64,000 nucleotides of DNA from Aureimonas sp. SK2 (GTDB lineage Bacteria; Pseudomonadota; Alphaproteobacteria; Rhizobiales; Rhizobiaceae). The notes under the pieces were generated by a model that did not search any database, was not told the DNA's origin, and worked only from the letters and a program-made list of their open reading frames with translations. Shown here in pieces: positions 38,801 to 47,668 of the stretch. Every line of letters begins with the position of its first letter. Position 1 is the first letter of the stretch. A program made the position numbers and the translations under genes. Location: contig NZ_JAPZDS010000008.1 of the NCBI RefSeq assembly GCF_029813115.1, forward strand, positions 1 through 64,000, read 5' to 3'.

Positions 38801-39502
38801 ATGTCCTTTCGCGCCAGCGTCCTGACGCTCTATCCCGAGATGTTTCCGGGGCCGCTCGGCCTGTCGCTGGCCGGCCGGGCGCTGGAGCGCGGCGACTGGA
38901 GCCTCGAGGCGCGGCAGATACGCGACCACGGGATCGGGCGTCACCGGACGGTGGACGACACGCCGGCCGGCGGCTCGCCCGGCATGGTGCTGCGGCCGGA
39001 CGTCCTGGCCGACGCGGTCGACGCCGCGAGCCCGCCCGGCGACGGGCGTCCCCGCCTTCTGATGAGCCCGCGCGGACGCCCGCTCGACCAGGCGCTGGTG
39101 CGCGAGCTGTCCGCCGGGCCGGGGGTGCTGATTGTGTGCGGGCGCTTCGAAGGGGTGGACGAGCGGGTGATCGAGGCGCGGGGCCTGCGTGAGGTCTCGA
39201 TCGGCGACTACATCCTGTCGGGCGGCGAGATGGCCGCTCTCGTGCTGCTCGACGCCGCCGTGCGCCTCCTGCCCGGCGTCATGGGCAATGCGCAGTCCGG
39301 GCAGACGGAGAGCTTCGAGAACGGCCTTCTGGAACATCCGCACTACACGCGCCCCGCGCTCTGGGAGGGGCGTGCCATCCCCCCCGTGCTCCTGTCGGGC
39401 AACCATGGCGCCGTGGAGGCCTGGCGTCGCGAGGAGGCCGAGCGGCTGACGGCGGCGCGGCGGCCCGATCTCCGGGCGGCGCGCCACGTGACGAAAACCT
39501 GA
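38801..39502 (+). CDS. trmD: tRNA (guanine(37)-N1)-methyltransferase
   Basis: TrmD methylates G37 of tRNAs reading CNN codons and prevents +1 frameshifting. The 233-residue protein has the SPOUT knot sequence [20 protein letters not shown] followed by [18 protein letters not shown], and the N-terminal block [20 protein letters not shown]. The catalytic aspartate region is in [19 protein letters not shown]. The ATG at 38801 is well placed; the gene is not flanked by rpsP, rimM or rplS, its usual partners. Confidence 0.95.
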   Translation: MSFRASVLTLYPEMFPGPLGLSLAGRALERGDWSLEARQIRDHGIGRHRTVDDTPAGGSPGMVLRPDVLADAVDAASPPGDGRPRLLMSPRGRPLDQALVRELSAGPGVLIVCGRFEGVDERVIEARGLREVSIGDYILSGGEMAALVLLDAAVRLLPGVMGNAQSGQTESFENGLLEHPHYTRPALWEGRAIPPVLLSGNHGAVEAWRREEAERLTAARRPDLRAARHVTKT

Positions 39503-39635
39503 CCGCGAGTTCAGGCGACAGGGCGAGTCCGCGGCGCTAGTGTGGACATGGGTTTCCGGGGCGCCGGTCGCGGCCGTCCCGGGATCCGCTCCCGCCTGGG
39601 CCGACCCCGGGCAACGGAAACGAGAGGCACCTCCC

Positions 39636-39797
39636 ATGACCGGATCGCAAGAGTTCGCCGCCCTGGTGCGGCGCGCCGCGTCCAGGGCCTACGTGGCATG
39701 CCCCGACCTCTTGCGTCCCGCACGCGGCCTTGCCGTCGGACTGGCGCTGTCGGCCATCCTCTGGCTGGCCATGATCAACGTGACGCTGCTGGTCTGA
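39636..39797 (+). CDS. Small one-helix membrane protein, paralogue of 38212-38367
   Basis: A 53-residue protein with a polar N-terminal half and a C-terminal helix (LAVGLALSAILWLAMINVTL). The ATG at 39636 follows GAGAGG by nine bases. The ARG-hydrophobic-W helix resembles the mini-protein at 38212. It ends 8 bases before the convergent APS kinase gene stop. Function is unknown. Confidence 0.6.
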   Translation: MTGSQEFAALVRRAASRAYVACPDLLRPARGLAVGLALSAILWLAMINVTLLV

Positions 39798-39804
39798 TCC
39801 CCGT

Positions 39805-41466
39805 TCAGCCTCCGCCCGCCGTCAGGAAGCCGGACCGGCGGAGATGGGCGACGACCTCCTCCGCCAGGTCCTCGGCCGAGCGGAGATGGGTGCGAAGATG
39901 CAGCTCGGGCGCCTCCGGCGCCTCGTAGGGGCTGTCGATGCCGGTGAAGTTGGGGATACGGCCGGCCCGTGCCTGAGCGTAGAGGCCCTTCGGATCGCGG
40001 CCCTCGGCGACGCTGAGCGGCGCGTCCACGAAGATCTCGATGAACTCGCCCGAGGGAAGAAGGTCGCGTGCCAGCTGCCGCTCGGCGCGGAAGGGCGAGA
40101 TGAAGGAGGCCAGCGTGATCAGCCCGGCATCCACCATCAGCTTGGCCGTCTCGGCCACGCGACGGATGTTCTCCACCCGGTCGGCGGCGGTGAAGCCGAG
40201 GTCCCGGTTCAGCCCGTGGCGCACGTTGTCGCCGTCCAGGAGATAGGTGTGGTGGCCGAGCGCGAAGAGGCGCTGCTCCACCAGATTGGCGATGGTGGAC
40301 TTGCCGGCGCCCGAAAGGCCGGTGAACCACAGAAGCGCGGGGCGCTGACGTTTGGCCGCGGCGCGCGCCGCCTTGCTGACGTCGGTCGCCTGCCGGTGGA
40401 TGTTGGCGGCGCGGCGCAGGGCGAAGTCGATCGTGCCGGCCGCCACCGTCCGGCCGGACCGGCGGTCCGTCAGCACGAAGGACCCGAGCGCGCGGTCGCG
40501 CTCGAAGGGCTCGAACACGATCGGCTCGGACAGGGAAAGGTTCACTTGGCCGCGATCGTCGGTCCGCAGGGTGCCGGCGGCAAGCGGTGCCGCGCTGCCC
40601 CCCTCGATCCGGTGCTTGATGCGGGTGACGCTGGCCACCGCGTCCTGTCCCGCAAGCCGAAGTCCGTAGGGGCGGCCGGGCAGGAGCGGCTCGTCGCCCA
40701 ACCAGAGGAGCTGCGCGGCGAACTGGTCGCAGGATTCCGGCCGGTCTTCCGCCGCGGCCAGCACTGTGCCGCGCCCGGCGCCGAGGTCGCGGTCGAGGCG
40801 CAGCGCCGCGCTCTCGCCCGCCGCCGCCTCGCCCGCCTGGGCCGACACGACAAGCGCGCCCCGGCCGGAGCCGGCGGCGACCACCGCGTCGCCGGGCTGG
40901 ATGCGGCCGGACAGGACCGGCCCGCGCAGCACGCCTTCCGCGTCCGCCTCGTCCACGATCATGCGGAACGCCCGCTCCGAAGACGCCTCCGCGGGCGGAA
41001 GGGTCTTGAGAAGGGCCGCGAACGTCACATCGCCTCCGGCTTCCGGCCGCTCCAAGACGAGATGATGGGTCGCAAAGCCGAGCGCCTCGGCGAAGCGGGC
41101 CGGTTCGTCCGGGCCGTCCGGGGAATCGTCCATGGCCAGAACGAGATGGCGCACGCCCATCATCCGGGCGACGGCCGCCCGGCGGCGGGAGGAGGCGCCT
41201 GCATCTCCCCGAAGACTGGCCGGCAGAACCAGCGCGTCGCACCGGGCGGCAAGGGCGGCGATCTCCCCGAGCTCGTTCGCCCCGGCGCCGATGCTTGAAA
41301 CGAGAAGGAGCCGTCCGCCGGACGAGATCGCTCGCCAGGGCGGTGGCGGCGCCGCGCCTTGCGAGGGGGGCGATCGGGGCAGGAACCTCGACGCGAAGTC
41401 CTCCGCCTCCATGCCGCAGACGAGGAGGCGCGAGAAGGCGTGATCAGGAGAGGAGGGAGGCGACAC
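39805..41466 (-). CDS. cysC: APS kinase (CysC) fused to a degenerate CysN-like region
   Basis: From the GTG at 41466 the protein has 553 residues. Residues about 376-545 are an intact adenylyl-sulfate kinase: Walker [10 protein letters not shown] (383-391), [12 protein letters not shown] (409-420) and FISPFRAER (455-463). Residues 165-355 resemble the two beta barrels of CysN ([31 protein letters not shown]). The first 155 residues align with the CysN G domain but the P-loop is GMEAEDFAS, the DTPGH switch is SSIGA and NKMD is MDDSP, so GTP binding should be lost and the switch-1 region is deleted. The architecture is that of NodQ/CysNC with a dead GTPase. No cysD is in the window. It lies 10 bases after cysQ. 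It may make PAPS for sulfated polysaccharide, using ATP sulfurylase from elsewhere. Confidence 0.82.
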   Translation of the reverse strand: MSPPSSPDHAFSRLLVCGMEAEDFASRFLPRSPPSQGAAPPPPWRAISSGGRLLLVSSIGAGANELGEIAALAARCDALVLPASLRGDAGASSRRRAAVARMMGVRHLVLAMDDSPDGPDEPARFAEALGFATHHLVLERPEAGGDVTFAALLKTLPPAEASSERAFRMIVDEADAEGVLRGPVLSGRIQPGDAVVAAGSGRGALVVSAQAGEAAAGESAALRLDRDLGAGRGTVLAAAEDRPESCDQFAAQLLWLGDEPLLPGRPYGLRLAGQDAVASVTRIKHRIEGGSAAPLAAGTLRTDDRGQVNLSLSEPIVFEPFERDRALGSFVLTDRRSGRTVAAGTIDFALRRAANIHRQATDVSKAARAAAKRQRPALLWFTGLSGAGKSTIANLVEQRLFALGHHTYLLDGDNVRHGLNRDLGFTAADRVENIRRVAETAKLMVDAGLITLASFISPFRAERQLARDLLPSGEFIEIFVDAPLSVAEGRDPKGLYAQARAGRIPNFTGIDSPYEAPEAPELHLRTHLRSAEDLAEEVVAHLRRSGFLTAGGG

Positions 41467-41476
41467 GGGACCGCCC

Positions 41477-42346
41477 TCAGGCCCGCGACCGGCCGGCGCG
41501 CGGGGCGGCCGGTCTCGCATCGACGCAGGCCAAGCGCACGAGGGCCGGATCGCCGAAGGCCAGGAAGTCCGGATTGGCGAAGTCGGTCTCGTCCGGCCGG
41601 CCCCGCTTGCCGTAGACGAGCGGCCGGCCGTCGCAGGTCGTCACCCGCCCGCCCGCGGCGCGCAGGATGGCGTCGCCTGCCGCCGTGTCCCATTCCATGG
41701 TGCGCCCGAAGCGCGGATAGAGATCGGCCTCGCCCGCCGCCAGCAGGCAGAACTTGAGGGACGAGCCGCAGGCGGCGAAGGCCGCGACCGGCAGGCCGTC
41801 GAGAAAGCCCGCCGTCTCGGGCGAGCCGTGGCTGCGCGAGCCGACGGCGGTGAGGGCCGCCGGAGCGGGGCGCACGCGCATGGGCACAAGCGGACCGTCC
41901 GCCTCGCGGCGCCAGGCGCCGGACGGGCTGCCGGCGAAGAGCCGGCGCAGGGCGGGGGCAAGAACGACGCCGAGCACCGGCTCGCCGTCCTCGATCAAGG
42001 CGATGTTGACCGTGAACTCGCCGTTGCCGCCGACGAACTCGCGCGTCCCGTCGAGCGGATCGACCAGGAAGAACCGGGCGCAGGCCGCCGGGACGCGCCC
42101 CGCGGCGGCCTCCTCCTCGGCAACGATGGGGATGCCGGGCGCGAGACCGCGGAGACCCTCCAGGATCAGCGTCTCGGCCTCCTGGTCGGCCGCGGTGACG
42201 GGCGACCCGTCGCCCTTGCGGGAGACGGCGACATCCGGCCGGTAATGGACGAGAATGCGCTCGCCCGCCGACAGGGCCAGGGCCGCGAGAGGCTCGAGGA
42301 GCGCGGCGAGGTCGGATCGGGAGGACGGGGGCGCGGACGGGATCAT
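41477..42346 (-). CDS. cysQ: 3-prime(2-prime),5-prime-bisphosphate nucleotidase CysQ
   Basis: CysQ removes the 3-prime phosphate of PAP and PAPS, controlling the sulfate-activation pool. The 289-residue protein belongs to the inositol monophosphatase fold: the first metal ligand Glu in VAEEEAAAG, the metal-binding motif [20 protein letters not shown] and the second motif [11 protein letters not shown]. It is immediately upstream of the APS kinase fusion on the same strand, a logical partner; together they would make and turn over PAPS. Confidence 0.92.
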   Translation of the reverse strand: MIPSAPPSSRSDLAALLEPLAALALSAGERILVHYRPDVAVSRKGDGSPVTAADQEAETLILEGLRGLAPGIPIVAEEEAAAGRVPAACARFFLVDPLDGTREFVGGNGEFTVNIALIEDGEPVLGVVLAPALRRLFAGSPSGAWRREADGPLVPMRVRPAPAALTAVGSRSHGSPETAGFLDGLPVAAFAACGSSLKFCLLAAGEADLYPRFGRTMEWDTAAGDAILRAAGGRVTTCDGRPLVYGKRGRPDETDFANPDFLAFGDPALVRLACVDARPAAPRAGRSRA

Positions 42347-42399
42347 GCCCGCCTTCCTGACACGAAGCCGCGTGAAGAGGAAGCGGCGCGCTGCCCCAA

Positions 42400-42430
42400 G
42401 AAAAAAGGGAGGACCCGGCGGACCCTCCCT
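42400..42430 (-). terminator. Rho-independent terminator after exoY
   Basis: On the minus strand AGGGAGG (42430-42424) pairs with CCTCCCT (42412-42406), followed by a run of six T. It begins 28 bases after the exoY stop codon and separates exoY from cysQ. Confidence 0.8.
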
Positions 42431-42458
42431 GTCGATGCCTTTGCGGAAGGGCGAAGCC

Positions 42459-43166
42459 TCAGCAGCTGCCTTCGCGGTTCATGACGACCTTGACCGTCTT
42501 GATCAGAATCTGGATGTCGAGCCAGAGCGACCAGTGGCGGACGTAGTAGCTGTCGAACTTTACGCGCGAGGTGTAGCTCGTGTTGGAACGGCCGTTGACC
42601 TGCCACATGCCGGTGACGCCCGGGCGGGTGCGCTTGTAGGCGTCGAAGCGGTGGGTGTAGCGGTGGACTTCCTCGTCCACGATCGGGCGCGGGCCGATCA
42701 GGCTCATCTCGCCGCGCAGGACGTTGAAGAGCTGCGGCAGTTCGTCGAGGCTGGTCTCACGCAGGAAGCGGCCGATGCGCGTGACGCGCGGATCGTTGCG
42801 CAGCTTCTGCGTCGCTTCCCACTCGGCGCGCGCGGCGGGATCGGAATGGAGGAGCCGCTGCAGAAGCTCGGCGGAATTGGTCGCCATGGAGCGGAACTTG
42901 TAGCAGCGGAAATGGCGTCCGTCGAAGCCGACGCGCTTGTGCCCGAAGAAGACAGGACCTGGGTCGCTGATCTTCATGGCGACGACGATCAGCAGCATCA
43001 GCGGGCTGAGAAACAGGAGCGCCGCCAGGGTTAGGGTGATGTCGACCGTGCGCTTCAGGGAGCCGCCGAGCGGACGGGACAGATCGACCGGCGCGCGCTT
43101 GGCGGCGACGTCGCTCTCGGTGACGGCCGCCAGGGTGGTGATCTTAGACATCGGAGGTGCCGTCAT
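42459..43166 (-). CDS. exoY: ExoY-type undecaprenyl-phosphate sugar transferase
   Basis: A 235-residue bacterial sugar transferase that links the first sugar phosphate to undecaprenyl phosphate, starting assembly of an exopolysaccharide repeat. A single membrane helix or hairpin (TLAALLFLSPLMLLIVVAMK, about residues 47-66) is followed by the family sequence DPGPVFFGHKRVGFDGRHF and FRSMATNSAELL. The catalytic block is ETSLDELPQLFNVLRGEMSL and IGPRP. It is a stand-alone gene with its own long upstream region and a terminator; the rest of the polysaccharide cluster is not next to it. Confidence 0.92.
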   Translation of the reverse strand: MTAPPMSKITTLAAVTESDVAAKRAPVDLSRPLGGSLKRTVDITLTLAALLFLSPLMLLIVVAMKISDPGPVFFGHKRVGFDGRHFRCYKFRSMATNSAELLQRLLHSDPAARAEWEATQKLRNDPRVTRIGRFLRETSLDELPQLFNVLRGEMSLIGPRPIVDEEVHRYTHRFDAYKRTRPGVTGMWQVNGRSNTSYTSRVKFDSYYVRHWSLWLDIQILIKTVKVVMNREGSC

Positions 43167-43493
43167 GTCCTTAAGAGAACGGTAACCATCCTATAGATGA
43201 GTTGAGTCTATTCAGCAACGATTTCTTTCGCAGTTGCACAGGCCGGAACGCCCGGACTCTGCGGAAACCTGCCTTTTCAACAGATATGTCGGCGCGTTTC
43301 CCTACCAGTCCCGCGTGTTTCGGCCTTTGTCGTGATCTGTCGGCACCCGACGTAAATCGATGTAACCGCTCTGAAACGATGTGTGAGACCTTTGGCGAAT
43401 ACTATAAGTTGTGCTTACGTCATATCTCGTCAGGCGCCTGAAATTCGTTTTGCGGTGCAAAGAGTTGGGATGGTCGGGTCATGCTGCGGTGCG
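43167..43493. promoter_or_regulatory. Upstream control region of exoY
   Basis: These 327 bases hold no supported gene. They are clearly more A/T-rich than the flanking coding sequence, for example around 43190-43215 and 43390-43430. This resembles the AT-rich targets of Ros/MucR zinc-finger repressors that control exoY-type genes in rhizobia, but I cannot identify a specific site. A short open frame at 43202-43441 on the plus strand has no family match or good ribosome site and is not called. Confidence 0.4.
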
Positions 43494-44375
43494 TCATCCG
43501 AAGCGGTCCCGCTCGCCTTCCGCGAGTTCGGCAATGTAGCGCGCCACCGCCTGGACGCGCGCGAGGCCTCGTGCGCTTTCGTGATAGACCAGCCAGTATT
43601 CGCGCCGGATCTCCCGGTCCGGCAGCACGCGTTCGAGGTCCGTCCGCCCGGCGGCCGCGAAGGCATGGAGAATGCCGATGCCGAGCCCGGCGGCGACCGC
43701 CTCCATCTGGCCGAGCGCCGAGGAGATCTCCAAGCGGCTCTGCCAGCCGGGCGCGAACTCCGCCGCATAGTGGAGCGACGGGCTGTAGAGGAGGTCGTCG
43801 ACATAGCCGATCAGGGCATGGCTCGCGAGGTCGCCGGCATCGCGGGGCCGGCCCGCCAGGTCGAGATAGGCTTTCGACGCATAGGCCCGCAGGCTATAGT
43901 CGACGAGGCGGCGGGCGACGAGCCGCCCCTGCTCGGGGCGCTCCACCGTGATGGCGATGTCGGCCTCCCGGCGCGACAGGGAAAAGGCGCGGGGCACGGG
44001 CACGAGCTGCAGCGTCAGGCCGGGATGGCGCTCCATCAGCGGCCCGAGCCGCGGCGCCAGGAAGGCCGTGCCGAACCCGTCCGGCGCGCCGATCCGGACA
44101 GTGCCGGACAGGGCGAGGTCGGTTTCGCCGACCAGAGCGCGGGCGCTCTGGGCTTCCGCCTCCATCCGCTCGGCCGCCGGAAGAAAGGCCTCGCCCTCGC
44201 CGGTGAGCGCGCATCCGTTCGGCCGCCGTTCGAACAGGCGCGCGCCGAGCGCGGCCTCCAGGGCGTCGAGCCGTCGGCCGACGGTCGCGTGGTTGAGGCC
44301 GAGCCGACGCGAGGCCGACAGGATCTGCCCGGCCCGCGCCACGGCCAGAAACACCCGCACATCGTCCCAGTTCAT
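43494..44375 (-). CDS. LysR family transcriptional regulator
   Basis: A 293-residue regulator with an N-terminal winged helix-turn-helix (VRVFLAVARAGQILSASRRL; LNHATVGRRLDALEAALG) and a C-terminal periplasmic-binding-fold effector domain (SGTVRIGAPDGFG). It is divergent from mmsA with 111 bases between starts, the classic arrangement of a LysR regulator controlling its neighbour, so it probably responds to a valine or propionate-pathway intermediate. The effector is unknown. Confidence 0.85.
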   Translation of the reverse strand: MNWDDVRVFLAVARAGQILSASRRLGLNHATVGRRLDALEAALGARLFERRPNGCALTGEGEAFLPAAERMEAEAQSARALVGETDLALSGTVRIGAPDGFGTAFLAPRLGPLMERHPGLTLQLVPVPRAFSLSRREADIAITVERPEQGRLVARRLVDYSLRAYASKAYLDLAGRPRDAGDLASHALIGYVDDLLYSPSLHYAAEFAPGWQSRLEISSALGQMEAVAAGLGIGILHAFAAAGRTDLERVLPDREIRREYWLVYHESARGLARVQAVARYIAELAEGERDRFG

Positions 44376-44486
44376 GCGTCCAGGGCTCCGAGGACTTCAA
44401 TTCTTGCACAACGGATGCACGATCCGGCCCCTTGCGTTCAAGTCCGTCGACGCGCCAGAACGGTGAGGATTTATGGGAGAAACGAC

Positions 44487-45983
44487 ATGAACGAGATCGG
44501 TCACTTCATCGACGGCGCGCGCGTCGCGGGCACCAGCGGGCGCTTTGCGGACGTCTTCAATCCCGCCACGGGCCAAGTTTCGGCCCGCCTCGCGCTGGCC
44601 AGCCGCGACGAGCTGCAACGCGCGGTGGACGCCGCACGCGAGGCTCAGCCGAAGTGGGCCGCCACCAACCCGCAGCGCCGCGCCCGCGTCTTCATCAAGT
44701 TCGTCGAGCTCCTCAACGCCCACATGCAGGAACTCGCCGAGCTTCTGTCGTCCGAGCACGGCAAGACGGTCGAGGATTCCAAGGGCGACATCGTGCGCGG
44801 GCTCGAAGTCTGCGAGTTCGTGATCGGCATTCCGCACCTCATGAAGGGCGAGTTCACCGAGGGCGCCGGACCGGGCATCGACATGTACTCGATCCGCCAG
44901 CCGGTCGGCATCGGCGCGGGCATCACGCCGTTCAACTTCCCGGCCATGATCCCGATGTGGATGTTCGCGCCGGCCATCGCCTGCGGCAACGCCTTCATCC
45001 TCAAGCCCTCCGAGCGCGACCCGTCCGTGCCGATGCGTCTGGCCGAACTGATGATGGAGGCCGGCCTGCCGAAGGGCATCCTCCAGGTCGTCAACGGCGA
45101 CAAGGAGGCCGTCGACGCCGTGCTCGAGCACCCCGAGATCGGCGCGATCTCCTTTGTCGGCTCGACCCCGATCGCGGCGCATGTCTATGCCGAGGCGACC
45201 AAGCGCGGAAAGCGCGCCCACACGTTCGGCGGCGCCAAGAACCACATGATCATCATGCCGGACGCCGACCTCGACATGGCGGCGGACGCCCTGATCGGCG
45301 CGGGCTACGGCTCGGCCGGCGAGCGCTGCATGGCGATCTCGGTGGCCGTGCCCGTCGGCGAGGAGACCGCCAACGCGTTGATCGAGAAGCTGATCCCGAA
45401 GGTCGAGGCGCTGAAGATCGGCCCCTACACCGATGCCGGCGCGGACTACGGCCCGGTCGTCACGAAGGCGGCGCAGGAGAAGATCCTCGGGCTCGTCGAG
45501 ACCGGGGTGAAGGAAGGCGCCAAGCTGGTCGTGGACGGGCGCCAGTTCCGCATGCAGGGTTACGAGGACGGCTTCTTCGTCGGCTCGTGCCTCTTCGACC
45601 ACGTGACGCCCGACATGGAGATCTACAAGGCCGAGATCTTCGGGCCGGTGCTCTCGGTGGTGCGCGCCAAGGATTACGAGGCCGCGCTCGCTCTGCCGAC
45701 GCAGCACGAATACGGCAACGGCGTCGCGATCTACACCCGCGACGGCGACGCCGCGCGCGACTTCGCCAGCCGCGTTCCCATCGGCATGATCGGCATCAAC
45801 GTGCCCATCCCGACGCCGCTCGCCTACCACTCCTTCGGCGGCTGGAAGCGCTCGTCCTTCGGCGACCTCAACCAGCACGGGCCGGACTCGATCAAGTTCT
45901 GGACCCGCACCAAGACGGTGACCAGCCGCTGGCCGTCCGGCATCAAGTCGGGCGCCGAGTTCTCGATGCCTGTGATGCGCTGA
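44487..45983 (+). CDS. mmsA: CoA-acylating methylmalonate-semialdehyde dehydrogenase
   Basis: MmsA converts (methyl)malonate semialdehyde plus CoA to propionyl- or acetyl-CoA in valine and myo-inositol degradation. The 498-residue aldehyde dehydrogenase has the NAD-binding segment FVGSTPIAAHVYAEATKRGK and the catalytic cysteine in GSAGERCMAISVAV. The family-specific N-terminus is HFIDGARVAGTSGRFADVFN. The ATG at 44487 follows GGGAGA; the frame is open far upstream but that part is antisense to the LysR gene. A terminator follows. Confidence 0.94.
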   Translation: MNEIGHFIDGARVAGTSGRFADVFNPATGQVSARLALASRDELQRAVDAAREAQPKWAATNPQRRARVFIKFVELLNAHMQELAELLSSEHGKTVEDSKGDIVRGLEVCEFVIGIPHLMKGEFTEGAGPGIDMYSIRQPVGIGAGITPFNFPAMIPMWMFAPAIACGNAFILKPSERDPSVPMRLAELMMEAGLPKGILQVVNGDKEAVDAVLEHPEIGAISFVGSTPIAAHVYAEATKRGKRAHTFGGAKNHMIIMPDADLDMAADALIGAGYGSAGERCMAISVAVPVGEETANALIEKLIPKVEALKIGPYTDAGADYGPVVTKAAQEKILGLVETGVKEGAKLVVDGRQFRMQGYEDGFFVGSCLFDHVTPDMEIYKAEIFGPVLSVVRAKDYEAALALPTQHEYGNGVAIYTRDGDAARDFASRVPIGMIGINVPIPTPLAYHSFGGWKRSSFGDLNQHGPDSIKFWTRTKTVTSRWPSGIKSGAEFSMPVMR

Positions 45984-46023
45984 GGCGCGGGCGAAGCCTC
46001 GCCATGTAATCGTAAGCATGCCA

Positions 46024-46057
46024 GAAGGGTCGGCGGTCGCTCCGCCGGCCCTTTCTC
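46024..46057 (+). terminator. Rho-independent terminator after mmsA
   Basis: GGGTCGGCGG (46027-46036) pairs with CCGCCGGCCC (46042-46051), with one G-T pair, around a TCGCT loop, followed by TTTCTCGTT. It lies 41 bases after the mmsA stop and before the next gene, whose true start must therefore be downstream, at 46075. Confidence 0.8.
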
Positions 46058-46074
46058 GTTCCGCATGCCGCCCG

Positions 46075-47001
46075 ATGTTCCAGATCCTCCTCTTCTCGCT
46101 CGCGCCGGTCTTCTTCGTCATCGGCCTCGGCTTCGCCGCCGGCCGGCGCGGCTGGGTCGATGCGAAGGCGACCGGCATGCTCGGCGCCTTCGTCGCGCAG
46201 TTCGCGTTGCCGATCGCACTTTTCCTGGCGATCGTCACCGCGCCGCGCGAGCTGATCGCGGCCGAACTCGTGCCGACGCTCGCCTATGCCGTCACCTTTC
46301 TGGCGGTGCTGGGCCTGACCCTCGTCTTCGCACGCGCCTGGGGCCTGCCTGCGATCACCACTGCGCTCTATGTGCAGACCGTCGGCATGCCCAATCTCGG
46401 CGGCATCGGGCTCGGCCTGTTCCAGTCGCTGGAGGGGCCGGGCTCGGAGGTGACGCTCGCCGTCGCCAACCTCGTCGGCACGCTGACGGTGACGCTCTAC
46501 TGCTTCATGCGTCTGGAGATGCAGGGCGGCGGGCATATCGGCCGGGCCTTCGCCGCGGCCCTCGTCAAGCCGATGACCATCCTGCCGCTGCTCGGCTTCG
46601 CGATCGCCTTCGCCGGTCTGCCCTTTCCCGAACTCGGCCTTGCGATGCTGAAGCCGCTGGCCCAGGCGACGGGCGGGGCGGGCCTGTTCCTGACCGGCGT
46701 GATCCTCTCGACCCAGCGCCTGCGCCTGTCGCGCGAGAGCCTCCTGGCCGTCGCCTTGTCCAACATCCTGCGCCCGGCCCTGGCGCTCGGGCTCTGCCTC
46801 CTCCTGGCCCTCCCGCCGGCCATCGAGGCGCGCATCGTCGTCGCCATGGCGATTCCCGCCGGCTTCGTCGGGACGATCCTGTCGGCGATCTATCGCGAGG
46901 GCACGGCGGAATCGGGCGGCGCTCTGGTCGCGACCACCGTCGCCTCGATCGTCACCTTGCCCGTCTGGATCACCGTCGCCGTCTGGCTGACCGGCGCGTG
47001 A
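46075..47001 (+). CDS. AEC family transporter
   Basis: A 308-residue inner-membrane carrier of the auxin efflux/malonate transporter family with about ten helices. The first helix (FQILLFSLAPVFFVIGLGFA) begins right after the ATG at 46075. Conserved elements include QTVGMPNLGGIGLGLFQS and IPAGFVGTILSAIY. It is the second AEC transporter in the window, after 5354-6307. Being next to mmsA suggests a small carboxylic-acid substrate, but this is only context. Confidence 0.85.
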   Translation: MFQILLFSLAPVFFVIGLGFAAGRRGWVDAKATGMLGAFVAQFALPIALFLAIVTAPRELIAAELVPTLAYAVTFLAVLGLTLVFARAWGLPAITTALYVQTVGMPNLGGIGLGLFQSLEGPGSEVTLAVANLVGTLTVTLYCFMRLEMQGGGHIGRAFAAALVKPMTILPLLGFAIAFAGLPFPELGLAMLKPLAQATGGAGLFLTGVILSTQRLRLSRESLLAVALSNILRPALALGLCLLLALPPAIEARIVVAMAIPAGFVGTILSAIYREGTAESGGALVATTVASIVTLPVWITVAVWLTGA

Positions 47002-47005
47002 CGGA

Positions 47006-47647
47006 TCAGGCCGCGTCGGAGCGCAGGACGAGGTCGGCCGGGCGGCTCTTCGCCAGGACGAGGCGCATGTTGGGCAGGTCGTTGCCCTCCATCTGGCGCA
47101 GCATGGCCTCGGGATCGAGCTGGAAGCCCATCCAGCGCTCGGTGAGCCGCCCGATCAGCACCTCCTCGCTCGCCTCCACCATCACGGTCACGTCGAACAG
47201 GGCGGCAAGGTCGCGCCAGCCGGGCTCGTCGAGGAGGAGGTAGTTGCCCTCCGTCAGGACGATGCGGGCCGAGGGCTCGATGATGCGCCCGCCCGCGCGC
47301 GCGATCTCGATGGAGCGGTCGAAGACCGGCACCGCCACCTCGCGCCCGTCGTCCGCCCGAAGGCGTTCCAGAGCGGCGCGGTAGCCGTCGAGGTCGAACG
47401 TGTGCGGGGCGCCCTTGCGGGGGCGGTGGCCGCGCGCGTTCAGCACCATGTCGTCGTAATGGAAGCCGTCCATCGGGAAGACGTCGGCGACGCCTGCGCG
47501 GCGGGCGTTCAGCCGCTCCTTGAGCTGCTCGGCCGTGGTGGACTTGCCCGAGCCCGGCGCGCCGGCGATGGCGACGATCCGACGGCGCTCGCCCTCCTCG
47601 CTGAGCAGCGCGTTCGTCAGCCCCGCCAGCGTCACCTGCTCGCCCAT
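47006..47647 (-). CDS. P-loop kinase, uridine kinase/FrcK-like
   Basis: A 213-residue nucleoside or sugar kinase of the uridine kinase/phosphoribulokinase superfamily. Walker A GAPGSGKSTT is at about residues 29-38, followed by FPMDGFHYDDMVLNARGHRP and VLTEGNYLLLDEPGW, both typical of the YggC/FrcK-like group; FrcK is encoded with a fructose ABC transporter in rhizobia. The substrate is uncertain. It is convergent with the AEC transporter (4-base gap) and 21 bases downstream of cysG, so it may be co-transcribed at the end of the nitrate operon. Confidence 0.8.
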   Translation of the reverse strand: MGEQVTLAGLTNALLSEEGERRRIVAIAGAPGSGKSTTAEQLKERLNARRAGVADVFPMDGFHYDDMVLNARGHRPRKGAPHTFDLDGYRAALERLRADDGREVAVPVFDRSIEIARAGGRIIEPSARIVLTEGNYLLLDEPGWRDLAALFDVTVMVEASEEVLIGRLTERWMGFQLDPEAMLRQMEGNDLPNMRLVLAKSRPADLVLRSDAA

Positions 47648-47668
47648 GTCTGCCCCCGTGAGAAAAGG

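Noticed and set aside
43202-43441. 79-codon open frame upstream of exoY
   Set aside because: No ribosome site, no recognisable fold, and it lies in a region that looks regulatory.
43383-44486. Long N-terminal extension of the mmsA frame
   Set aside because: It is antisense to the LysR gene and the family-like protein starts at the ATG at 44487 with a good ribosome site.
46018-46074. Upstream start of the AEC transporter
   Set aside because: The ATG at 46018 would place the mmsA terminator inside the coding region; the first helix begins at 46075.
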